From Pyrodictiaceae archaeon (lineage in GTDB: Archaea > Thermoproteota > Thermoprotei_A > Sulfolobales > Pyrodictiaceae), in assembly GCA_015520245.1 (NCBI GenBank), contig WAQM01000075.1:1-5832 (forward strand): a DNA stretch of 5,832 nt, written 5' to 3'. Below the pieces are notes generated by a model. The model ran no database searches. It had not been told where the DNA came from and was given only the letters and a program-made list of their open reading frames with translations. Within the stretch, counting starts at the first letter, position 1. The number at the start of each line of letters is the position of its first letter. Positions 1-5,590 of the stretch are shown in pieces. The translations under genes were made by a program, and so were the position numbers.

Positions 1-1
1 G

Positions 2-1417
2 TACAAGACCACCATGGCGTACGCGGGGACCTCGCCCGAGCAGATCTTCACCAAGGTGGCCCAGCTGCGCGTGTTCAAGGCGATAAGGGAGGAGGCGCTG
101 AGGATCCTGCGCGACGTCCGGGTGTTCGGCCAGGACCCGCTGACGGCCATCGAGCGCAATGCGTACTTCCACCCCTCGAAGATGTACCGCGACCTGCTGC
201 TTGGCTACACGACCACGGTGAGGACGGGCGGCGACGTGCTGCACTATCTCGAGATAAAGACCATCGACATATTTAGGCACTTCGGGGAGAGCTTGAAGGC
301 CGTCGCCGAGAGGATAGGGCTCGTAATCGAGGCCTACATAGCCGTGGCCGTCATCGGCACGCTCTCCTTCTACATATTCTTCGTCGTTAGCGGCATACTG
401 CCGGGCGGAGGCTTCGGCGCTGCCGGCTACGCGGGCATGGTGCTCTACACCTTCCTGATGATGCCCGCCCTCACGCTGGTGATGCTGCTGGTGGTGGACT
501 CCGCCCAGCCGAAGACACCGGTCTACCATAAGGAGCCCTACGCCTGGCTGGCGATAAGCGTGCCCGTAGGCCTCGTGACCCTCGTGGCCGGGTTCGTTGC
601 TACCGGCAGCTACGCTGTCCTCCTCGGCAGGATGGAGAGCGTGCTCCAGATCGTGACCTCGGTCGCCGTGTTCACGCTGTCGCTCTCCCTGATAAGCTTG
701 ATACCCGCATCGGCTTACGCTAAGCTAAGCCGCAGGCTGAGGAGGCTCCATCACGCGCTGGCCGCGTTCCTGCGCGACCTAGCCGAGGTGCGCAAGACCG
801 GGCTTAGCCCCGAGAAGACGATCATAATGCTCTCCGAGCGCGACTACGGCGCGCTGACCCCGATACTGCGCCGCGCGGCGGGGGCCCTGGCGCTCGGGCT
901 GCCCATAGAGCGGGCGGTCCGCGAGGCCGTGCGGGGCATCAAGGACTGGTTCCTCCTCGTCAACCTGAGGATACTTGTCGACGCCATAGACGTTGGTGGC
1001 GGCACCCCCCAGGTGCTCGACACCATGGCGAGGTACGCCGCCGAGCTGGCCAGCCTCATGGACGAGCTGAGGAGGCGGCTCCGCACCTACGCCTTCATCC
1101 CCTACTTCGGCTCGCTGCTGATTACCGTGTCGAGCGTCATGACCATCGTGGCCCTCGTCCAGGCCGTTACCGCAGCCGGGCTCAATCAGACCGCTGCAGC
1201 CGCCGTCACGCTGCTGAGCCCCCAGCAGGTGGCCCAGCTCGTGACCATCGCGATCATAGGCTCCGTGTTCAACGCGTGGCTCATGGGGCTCATGGTGGGT
1301 AAGGTCCAGACGATGATGACCGCGGCCGGCTTCATTCACTCGACGGTGCTCGCGGTCGTTACGGCCCTCATAGGGCTCGGCACGCTCCTCGCAGCCGCCC
1401 CGGCCCTCTTCACGTAG
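2..1417 (+). CDS. Type II secretion / type IV pilus-like membrane platform protein (T2SF, FlaJ/TadC type), 5'-truncated by the window
   Basis: Integral membrane platform of an archaeal type IV pilus-like machine, expected to work with a GspE-type ATPase that is probably encoded just upstream, outside the window. The frame is open to base 2, so the ATG at 14 is probably an internal Met; its context (TTMAYAGTSPEQIF) resembles the inside of the first T2SF domain of FlaJ-like proteins. Numbering from that Met, the rest of the first T2SF domain runs to about residue 100. Hydrophobic segments follow at about 103-128, 138-162, 177-204 and 209-235. A second cytoplasmic T2SF domain (about 247-360) carries VGGGTPQVLDTMARY, and further hydrophobic segments lie at 360-385, 405-430 and 440-465. 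The duplicated T2SF layout is that of archaeal FlaJ/ArlJ and pilus homologues. It could serve an archaellum, an adhesion pilus or a DNA-uptake pilus; the sequence does not decide. The stop lies 10 nt before the next gene. Confidence 0.85.
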   Translation, partial: YKTTMAYAGTSPEQIFTKVAQLRVFKAIREEALRILRDVRVFGQDPLTAIERNAYFHPSKMYRDLLLGYTTTVRTGGDVLHYLEIKTIDIFRHFGESLKAVAERIGLVIEAYIAVAVIGTLSFYIFFVVSGILPGGGFGAAGYAGMVLYTFLMMPALTLVMLLVVDSAQPKTPVYHKEPYAWLAISVPVGLVTLVAGFVATGSYAVLLGRMESVLQIVTSVAVFTLSLSLISLIPASAYAKLSRRLRRLHHALAAFLRDLAEVRKTGLSPEKTIIMLSERDYGALTPILRRAAGALALGLPIERAVREAVRGIKDWFLLVNLRILVDAIDVGGGTPQVLDTMARYAAELASLMDELRRRLRTYAFIPYFGSLLITVSSVMTIVALVQAVTAAGLNQTAAAAVTLLSPQQVAQLVTIAIIGSVFNAWLMGLMVGKVQTMMTAAGFIHSTVLAVVTALIGLGTLLAAAPALFT

Positions 1418-1427
1418 GTGGCCGGGC

Positions 1428-1907
1428 TTGATAGTCCGCAGGCCGGCTGACCACGAGCTCAGGAGGCTCATGGCGATAGCGGACTACCAGTTCGGGCCTG
1501 GCGCCGGCGACTGCCTCTTCGAAGGGCTCGAGGTGCTCGTCGGCGTGTCCCCCGCGACGCGCAGGATACGCGAGGTGTACGTCCAGGGACGCGGCCTCTA
1601 CCTCGTCCTTAGGGCTAACGACTACATGTACACCCTGAGCCTGGATGCAGCGCGCAGGCTGCTCAGCTGCTTCGAGCCGCCCAGGCTCCGGGTCATCGCC
1701 GACCCCTCGAAGTTGCTCCGGAAGAGCGTGCCCTGCCACGCCGTGGTGGGGATCGACGAGAGCCTCAGACCAGGCGACGAGGTAGTAGTGGTCGGGGAAG
1801 GCGATGAGCTCATAGGCGTCGGCAGGCTGAGGCTACCGGTCAGCGTTATATCCAGCCCCGGGTGCCGCGGCGAGGCGGTGAGGCTCAGGAAGAGGGTGGG
1901 GGAATGA
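1428..1907 (+). CDS. Separately encoded C2 + PUA domains of archaeosine tRNA-guanine transglycosylase (RNA-binding subunit)
   Basis: A 159-residue RNA-binding protein matching the C-terminal third of full-length archaeal ArcTGT. Residues 1-88 look like the C2 domain: the IADYQFGPGAG block (17-27), then a basic strand, then LRANDYMYTLSLDAARRLL (61-79). Residues 89-156 are a PUA domain: KSVPCHAVV, the turn LRPGDEVVVV (113-122), ELIGVGRLRL, and a terminal RGEAVRLRKR. In full-length ArcTGT the PUA domain grips the acceptor/CCA end and helps expose G15. The TgtA encoded at 4191-2626 stops before these domains, so this protein is probably its missing half (inference). The start is TTG, supported by AGGTGG at 1416-1421 six nt upstream and by residues 1-16 fitting the C2 domain. 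The ATG at 1470 would cut into the C2 block. The last codons overlap the next gene (ATGA), implying translational coupling. Alternatively it is a free-standing PUA protein acting on other RNAs. Confidence 0.85.
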   Translation: MIVRRPADHELRRLMAIADYQFGPGAGDCLFEGLEVLVGVSPATRRIREVYVQGRGLYLVLRANDYMYTLSLDAARRLLSCFEPPRLRVIADPSKLLRKSVPCHAVVGIDESLRPGDEVVVVGEGDELIGVGRLRLPVSVISSPGCRGEAVRLRKRVGE

Positions 1908-2635
1908 AGGTCTTCGTCCACCGCAGCGTGAGGATCTTCTACGACGAGTCCTTGGAGGGTAGGGCCGAGACGTTCGTCACGGGCTTCCGCGGGTACGGCC
2001 TGGTAGGCTACATCGCGACGATGTACCTAGCTGAGAAGCTCGGCTGCCGGAGGAGCGGGGCTGTGGTGACCAGGTACATGCCCGAGGCCGTGACCGTCGA
2101 CGGGGGCCGTATAGTCGCCCCATTTGAGATCGTGAGCTGCCTGGACGGGAGGCTTGTTGTGCTCCTCAACCACGACGTGCCGCACGAGCGTGAGCGCAGC
2201 GTGTACGCGGAAGCGGTCGTGCTGTGGCTCAAGGATATCGGCGTGCGGGAGGCGATATTCATCGGCGGCTTCGACTCCAGGTTCAGGAGCGGGAGCGAGC
2301 AGCTGCGCTGGCTCGCGACTTCGACGTGCAGCAGGAAGCTGCCGGAGCCGCCGATGGAGAAGGGGCTGTACGTCGTCGGGCCCCTGGCCCTCCTCACGCT
2401 CTACGCCGAGCTGTACAAGCTGCCGGCTCTCGTGATCCTTCCCTACACCGAGGCCATGAGGCCCGACCCGCGGGCGGCCGCCGTCGCTGTGAGGAGGGTG
2501 TCCGAGATAATCGGGGTCGCCGTCGACGTTGGCGAGCTACTCGAGGAGGCCGAGAGGATAGAGGAGATGGTCGCCAGGATGGAGAGGCAGCGCGAGGCGG
2601 CGCAGGCTTCAGCGCCGGAGAGGGTCTACATGTAG
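1904..2635 (+). CDS. PAC2-family proteasome assembly chaperone homologue with C-terminal HbYX-like tail
   Basis: A 243-residue cytoplasmic protein of the PAC2 (DUF75) family, related to eukaryotic proteasome assembly chaperones and archaeal PbaA/PbaB. Seen in the sequence: FVTGFRGYGLVGYIATMYLAEKLG (residues 24-47, the Gly-rich PAC2 N-terminal block), LVVLLNHDVP (84-93), EAIFIGGFDS (116-125), LYVVGPLALLTLYAELYKLPALVILPYTE (155-183), and a charged, probably coiled-coil tail (210-232). The last three residues are Val-Tyr-Met, which fits HbYX (hydrophobic, Tyr, any), the tail that proteasome activators and PbaB-type chaperones insert into pockets of the 20S alpha ring. I therefore infer a 20S-binding chaperone or activator, unproven here. 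The ATG at 1904 is chosen because it overlaps the preceding stop (ATGA) and has GGGTG five nt upstream; extending to 1862 would add 14 residues of out-of-frame shadow. The 3' end overlaps tgtA by 10 bp, tail to tail. Some PAC2 proteins are simply annotated as carboxylate-amine ligase-like. Confidence 0.85.
   Translation: MKVFVHRSVRIFYDESLEGRAETFVTGFRGYGLVGYIATMYLAEKLGCRRSGAVVTRYMPEAVTVDGGRIVAPFEIVSCLDGRLVVLLNHDVPHERERSVYAEAVVLWLKDIGVREAIFIGGFDSRFRSGSEQLRWLATSTCSRKLPEPPMEKGLYVVGPLALLTLYAELYKLPALVILPYTEAMRPDPRAAAVAVRRVSEIIGVAVDVGELLEEAERIEEMVARMERQREAAQASAPERVYM
2626..2635. other. Shared palindromic tail-to-tail stop, CTACATGTAG
   Basis: The 10-bp overlap of the two convergent genes is a perfect palindrome. 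Read on the + strand it gives the Tyr-Met-stop end of the PAC2 gene; read on the - strand it gives the Tyr-Met-stop end of tgtA. No T-rich terminator is visible on either side, so the two transcripts must run into each other's 3' ends and overlap as sense-antisense pairs. Confidence 0.95.
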
Positions 2636-4191
2636 TCCTCGGCCCGCCTCAGCTCGACCGCGATGGCGCCCCGCAGCCTCTCGGCGAGCCTCCTGGCCAC
2701 GTAGCTGCTCCACTCGACGCTGTCGCTCCAGTACACCACGAGCCTCCGGTAGCCCCTACCCCTCACGATCTCGGCCAGCGACTCCACGAGGTCCTCGAGG
2801 ACCTGCTCGTCAGGCTGGCGCGGCGCCTCGAACTGGGAGAGCGGGTACGTCTCGCTCAGCTCGTACGGGATCATGATGAGGTAGGGCACGTAGCCGGCCA
2901 CGTCGCCCTCGGCGCGCGGGGCCAGGGCCCTGGCCAGCCTGCTGGTGCTGAACGGCTTGTCGTCCACGTCGACCGGTATGAGCACGAGCGTGTCGCTCCT
3001 CCTGGGCACGCGCTCCTTCAGCCACCTTCTGTGCCGGACCACCTCGGGGCGCCAGGTGCTTTCAATCCCGTACAGGAAGAGCCCGTGGACCTCACCCCCC
3101 TTCACGCGGGGCGCGTTCCTCTCCAGGTACTCGATGTACTTGCGGAAGAGCCGGAACGCCCGGTAGAGGGAGGGGTGGGCGCGGCTCCTCTCCTCGAGCA
3201 GCTCCCACAGCCTACCCTCCCGTATCGCCGTGCGGACCTCGTTGATCGCCTGGCGCAGGACGTAGAGGTTGTGCTTGGCGAGCAGGCGGGTGCGCTCGTC
3301 CTTGGCCATCTCCAGGAGGTCGCGCGGCTCGTACTTGACGCACACCGGGCAGCTGCAGGGGAAGTAGTCCAGGTCCTCGAGCCTGTAGGTCCTGGTGAGG
3401 GTCATGTAGCGGTCGTCCCTAGCGTAGAGGATGTAGGATGCCGAGTCGAACATGTCGACGCCCAGCGCGACGACGAAGGGTAGCACCATGGGGTGGCCGG
3501 CCCCGAATAGGTGGAGGGGCTTGGAGGCGGGCAGCACGGCGCGGGCGCGGAACACCATCTCGACGAGGGTGGAGTACTCGTAGCGCTCGAGGACCACGGT
3601 GGGGCTGCCCAGCGCGTAGACCTGGTAGCCCGGCAGCTTGGCGGACTCCGCGGCGCTGCGCTCGACGAGGTCGGGGTAGGGGCCCCCCTGAACGGGCAGC
3701 ACCCACACCCTCTCCTCCGGGTCGATCTCGGCCAGAGATAGCCTGGCCCTCCTCAGCGTCTCCTCGACCGCCAGCTCGGCCTGGCGCCTGTCACCCGAGC
3801 CGCCGCTGGGCACGTCGAGTATCACGGCTATGTCGCTCCCGATGCGCTTCTCGAACCTGACGATCTCGAGGGGGTCGACCTCGACCCTGCCGTAGCGTAG
3901 GATCTGGTAGCCCCCCGAGTCGGTCATCACGACGCCGTCGAACCCTAGCACGCCGTGGACCCCGAGCTCGGCAGCACGCTCTCCCATCCTGCGCAGGAGG
4001 AGGTAGGCGTTAGTGATCAGGGCTCTAAAGCCGACCTCAGCTACCTCGCTCACCGGCAGCTCCTGGCGTTCGACGTCTATCACCGGCAGGAGGGCCGGGG
4101 TCTCCAAGGGGCCGTGCGGCGTGTAGAGCCTGCCTATCCTAGCAGCCAAGTCCACGTCGCGGATCTCGAACTCGCCCACCGCCCTCCTCAT
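2626..4191 (-). CDS. tgtA: Archaeosine tRNA-guanine(15) transglycosylase, catalytic subunit (lacks C2 and PUA domains)
   Basis: Exchanges guanine-15 in the D-loop of tRNAs for preQ0, the first tRNA-bound step of archaeosine synthesis. The 521 residues hold the TIM-barrel catalytic domain (about 1-345) and the C1/DUF5591 domain (about 346-521, with ESTWRPEVVRHRRWL at 377-391 and KPFSTSRLARAL at 412-423). Key residues are visible: Asp91 in TDSGGYQ (general acid/base), GLN-type pocket segments VLPVQGG (164-170) and HLFGAGHP (227-234), nucleophile Asp249 in DMFDSASY, and a zinc site CxCxxC (Cys279, Cys281, Cys284) with His307. Full-length euryarchaeal ArcTGT continues into C2 and PUA domains; here the protein ends at EDYM, and a matching C2-PUA protein is encoded at 1428-1907 on the other strand. 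The ATG at 4191 overlaps the stop of the Sm-like gene (ATGA), so the two are co-transcribed and probably translationally coupled. No frameshift or truncation scar is seen; the catalytic set is intact. Confidence 0.96.
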   Translation of the reverse strand: MRRAVGEFEIRDVDLAARIGRLYTPHGPLETPALLPVIDVERQELPVSEVAEVGFRALITNAYLLLRRMGERAAELGVHGVLGFDGVVMTDSGGYQILRYGRVEVDPLEIVRFEKRIGSDIAVILDVPSGGSGDRRQAELAVEETLRRARLSLAEIDPEERVWVLPVQGGPYPDLVERSAAESAKLPGYQVYALGSPTVVLERYEYSTLVEMVFRARAVLPASKPLHLFGAGHPMVLPFVVALGVDMFDSASYILYARDDRYMTLTRTYRLEDLDYFPCSCPVCVKYEPRDLLEMAKDERTRLLAKHNLYVLRQAINEVRTAIREGRLWELLEERSRAHPSLYRAFRLFRKYIEYLERNAPRVKGGEVHGLFLYGIESTWRPEVVRHRRWLKERVPRRSDTLVLIPVDVDDKPFSTSRLARALAPRAEGDVAGYVPYLIMIPYELSETYPLSQFEAPRQPDEQVLEDLVESLAEIVRGRGYRRLVVYWSDSVEWSSYVARRLAERLRGAIAVELRRAEDYM

Positions 4192-4643
4192 TGCGGCTGC
4201 TCTCCCCTTGCCTTGGCCTCGAGGTACTCCTTCAGCGCATGGCTTATCCTGGCGACCATGGGGCCCGCTCCCTCGACGCCCTCCGCCGTGACGCGTATGC
4301 TGTTGAAGACCACGACCACCCCCGCGTCCTGGTACACCCTCACGGCGTCGGGCCTGATGCCCAGCTTGCGCACTATGTAGTTAGCGAACTCCTGGGGGTC
4401 GAAGAGGCTCACCTCCAGCGCCCTTATCTCGGCGATCACGGCCCCGCGCAGGAAGACGCGGGGGTAGGAGCCGCCCTGGCTCGAGCGGGCGCTGCCAAGC
4501 ACGATGTTCATCTCCGGGTGATCGAAGCCCAGCAGCACACCTTCATACGTTACGCCATTGGTCAGCACCACCTGCACCCTCTTGCCCACCAGGCTGTTAA
4601 GCTCGGCCAGCAGCCTCCTCGTGCCGGTCGGGACGTAGCTCAC
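4188..4643 (-). CDS. Sm-like archaeal protein with C-terminal extension domain (SmAP3 type)
   Basis: A 151-residue RNA-binding Sm/Lsm protein. Residues 1-78 form the Sm fold: the Sm1 motif spans GKRVQVVLTNGVTYEGVLLGFD (20-41) into HPEMNIVLGSA (42-52), with the Asp-His...Met-Asn positions that line the uridine-binding pocket. Sm2 is VFLRGAVIAEI (63-73), including the conserved Arg-Gly. Residues 80-145 are an additional alpha/beta domain (DPQEFANYIVRKLG ... VVVVFNSIRV ... ARISHALKEYL) like the C-terminal domain of crenarchaeal SmAP3, whose rings can be 14-mers in Pyrobaculum (known from the family). The start is GTG at 4643, chosen because GGAGGTG (4657-4651) lies seven nt upstream; the nearby ATG at 4648 would read Met-Val-stop. 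It is the first gene of a two-gene operon with tgtA (ATGA overlap) and divergent from rpoG. Its exact role and RNA partner are unknown. Confidence 0.92.
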   Translation of the reverse strand: MSYVPTGTRRLLAELNSLVGKRVQVVLTNGVTYEGVLLGFDHPEMNIVLGSARSSQGGSYPRVFLRGAVIAEIRALEVSLFDPQEFANYIVRKLGIRPDAVRVYQDAGVVVVFNSIRVTAEGVEGAGPMVARISHALKEYLEAKARGEQPQ

Positions 4644-4650
4644 ACCATGC

Positions 4651-4657
4651 CACCTCC
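4651..4657 (-). promoter_or_regulatory. Shine-Dalgarno site of the Sm-like gene
   Basis: GGAGGTG on the - strand, a near-perfect match to the archaeal 16S rRNA 3' tail, seven nt before the GTG start. It decides for GTG at 4643 over the ATG at 4648, which would have two nt of spacing and a stop after two codons. Confidence 0.8.
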
Positions 4658-4679
4658 GCGGCTACCATGCAAGGCTAAC

Positions 4680-4692
4680 GCTATTAAAGCCA
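4680..4692. promoter_or_regulatory. Compact divergent TATA element serving the Sm-like/tgtA operon (-) and rpoG (+)
   Basis: The only AT-rich island between the divergent genes, GCTATTAAAGCC on the + strand and GGCTTTAATAGC on the - strand, resembles an archaeal box A in both directions. Placing a start site about 26 nt downstream puts the - strand transcript start near 4660, just ahead of its Shine-Dalgarno site. The + strand start would be near 4711, giving a leader of about 14 nt before the rpoG ATG. One TATA-like core may therefore be used in both orientations; this is inferred from spacing only. Confidence 0.55.
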
Positions 4693-4706
4693 CCCCGCGG
4701 GGGGTG
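4691..4706. repeat. GC inverted repeat next to the divergent TATA element
   Basis: CACCCC and GGGGTG arms around a four-base GCGG centre, lying directly downstream of the TATA core on the rpoG side and at the BRE side for the Sm-like gene. It could be an operator or simply GC-rich sequence. A protein bound here would be placed to influence both promoters. Confidence 0.35.
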
Positions 4707-4724
4707 TCGTGGGCGAAGGCCTCC

Positions 4725-5096
4725 ATGGCCGAGCGCGTGCTGGAGTTCCGGGGCCGCGTGGCGAGGGTCGAGCGCGAGCTGATACCCCGGATCCGGCTCG
4801 TCCGGATAGAGGACGAGGAGGGCGCCTTCGTAGTCGAGATGGACGCCCACGAGGACGTGTTCGTGCCGCGCGAGGGCGAGCGGGTCGTGTTCCGCGTCGA
4901 GAGGCGGCTGGGCGAGTACCGGGACGGGGTGGACTTCGTGGGTCGGGCCACCGTGGCGTCCATGAAGAGGGAGGGCGATCGCTACTCCTACCTGCTATCC
5001 ATAGGCGGGCTCCTAGTCGTGATCCACAGCCGGAGGGAGCTCGACCTAGCGCCCACCGAGAAGGTCTACGTCGTCGTGCAGCCCGAGTCGCGCTAG
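4725..5096 (+). CDS. rpoG: DNA-directed RNA polymerase subunit Rpo8 (RpoG), RPB8 homologue
   Basis: A 123-residue subunit of archaeal RNA polymerase, orthologous to eukaryotic RPB8, with an OB-like beta fold. It is found in crenarchaea and korarchaea but generally not in euryarchaea (family knowledge). Recognised by comparing the order of blocks with the Sulfolobus protein: an N-terminal strand MAERVLEFRGRVARVE; a central VVEMDAHEDVFVPREGERVVFRVER (37-60) corresponding to FDIIDSINIFSQKEKVKVIISK; GVDFVGRATVASM (68-80) corresponding to DDFCGHGYIVTE; YSYLLSIGGLLVVI (87-100) corresponding to YTTIISLFGLLVKI; and a final VYVVVQ strand. The ATG at 4725 is taken as the start because homology begins there. 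The frame is open far upstream, but that part is antisense to the Sm-like gene, and the in-frame GTG at 4704 lies upstream of the expected transcript start. No clear Shine-Dalgarno site is seen, so a short-leader mRNA is likely. It converges with the next gene with only 10 nt between stops. Confidence 0.9.
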   Translation: MAERVLEFRGRVARVERELIPRIRLVRIEDEEGAFVVEMDAHEDVFVPREGERVVFRVERRLGEYRDGVDFVGRATVASMKREGDRYSYLLSIGGLLVVIHSRRELDLAPTEKVYVVVQPESR

Positions 5097-5106
5097 CCGC
5101 AGGGTC

Positions 5107-5469
5107 CTACCTCCTTAGCAGGGCGACGACCACCCCGGCCAGGAAGCCTAGGCTCGTGGGCCCTAGCGTCATCAAGCCCATGACCTGCGCGAGCCAGAGC
5201 AGGGCGTCCTTAAGCTCGGCGCCGCGCTCACCCAGCACCCGGACGATGTCCTCGACGGTGAGCCCTAAGCTCCACACGTTCAGGGCAGCGCCGACCACCA
5301 GTATGGCGATGAACGCTAGCACGTATTTAGCTGCCTTGGCTGCCACGTAGCCGAGCCCGAAGCCCAGCAGGAACTGGATTAGCATGGAGAGGGCGACGTA
5401 GGGGTTGCTAGCAGCTGTCGAGGCCAGCGACTCGATCACCTGCGTTAGGTTCCCCACGGCCAAGTCCAA
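5107..5469 (-). CDS. Small membrane protein, FUN14-like
   Basis: A 120-residue hydrophobic protein. A first hydrophobic stretch is at about residues 24-68 (probably two segments broken by the glycine-rich, Lys-containing GFGLGYVAAKAAKY at 36-49). An amphipathic charged middle follows (LTVEDIVRVLGERGAELKDA, 70-89), then a final segment (about 91-117) ending SLGFLAGVVVALLRR. The pattern of a Gly-rich Gly-Tyr segment followed by Lys, a soluble middle and a C-terminal Gly-Phe-x-x-Gly segment is that of archaeal FUN14-family proteins, whose function in archaea is unknown. The assignment is by eye and moderate. The start is TTG at 5469, with GGTGG (5483-5479) nine nt upstream; a second TTG two codons later is possible. 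Its stop is 10 nt from the rpoG stop, tail to tail, without an obvious terminator. Confidence 0.8.
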   Translation of the reverse strand: MDLAVGNLTQVIESLASTAASNPYVALSMLIQFLLGFGLGYVAAKAAKYVLAFIAILVVGAALNVWSLGLTVEDIVRVLGERGAELKDALLWLAQVMGLMTLGPTSLGFLAGVVVALLRR

Positions 5470-5506
5470 GGCCGCTGGCCACCGGGTCTACTCCGGTCCG
5501 GTAAGA

Positions 5507-5520
5507 CCTCTTAACGCTTA
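5507..5520 (-). promoter_or_regulatory. Probable TATA box of the FUN14-like gene
   Basis: The - strand reads TAAGCGTTAAGAGG here, the most AT-rich patch between tRNA-Tyr and the gene. A start site about 26 nt downstream (near 5487) would give a leader of about 18 nt containing the GGTGG site. The match to the archaeal box A consensus is only fair. Confidence 0.45.
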
Positions 5521-5523
5521 GCG

Positions 5524-5550
5524 CCTCCCAGGGGGAGGAGAGGGCAGGAG
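5524..5550 (-). terminator. Pyrimidine tract and small hairpin after tRNA-Tyr, possible transcript end
   Basis: Immediately 3' of the tRNA the - strand is an almost pure C/T run (5550-5531) that overlaps a 6-bp stem (5524-5529 with 5533-5538, three-base loop). Archaeal RNA polymerase ends mainly at T-rich runs; this one is C-rich, so the call is weak. It separates the tRNA from the promoter of the FUN14-like gene. Confidence 0.3.
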
Positions 5551-5590
5551 GTGGTCCCGCCGCGGGGATTCGAACCCCGGACCGCCCGGT

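Noticed and set aside
779..1471. A 230-codon open frame on the - strand opposite the T2SF gene
   Set aside because: Its product is His/Gly/Arg-rich without any domain. The + strand frame has membrane segments and a T2SF domain, so this is a shadow frame.
1622..1630. A second CTACATGTA inside the C2-PUA gene, like the palindrome at 2626-2635
   Set aside because: It encodes the Asp-Tyr-Met-Tyr of the conserved C2 strand and is out of context for a regulatory site; it is probably coincidence.
2224..3483. A 419-codon open frame on the + strand, mostly antisense to tgtA
   Set aside because: It is the mirror frame of the GC-rich tgtA and PAC2 genes. The translation is low-complexity (Arg, Gly, Ala, Val-rich, with no recognisable motif), while the opposite strand encodes an intact, catalytically complete TgtA.
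4191..4724. Long upstream extension of the rpoG frame
   Set aside because: The frame is open because it runs antisense to the Sm-like gene. Homology with Rpo8 begins at the ATG at 4725, and the promoter lies at about 4685, inside the supposed extension.
4709..5350. A 213-codon + strand frame overlapping rpoG and the FUN14-like gene
   Set aside because: The translation is Arg/Gly-rich and motif-free, and it overlaps two better-supported genes in other frames.
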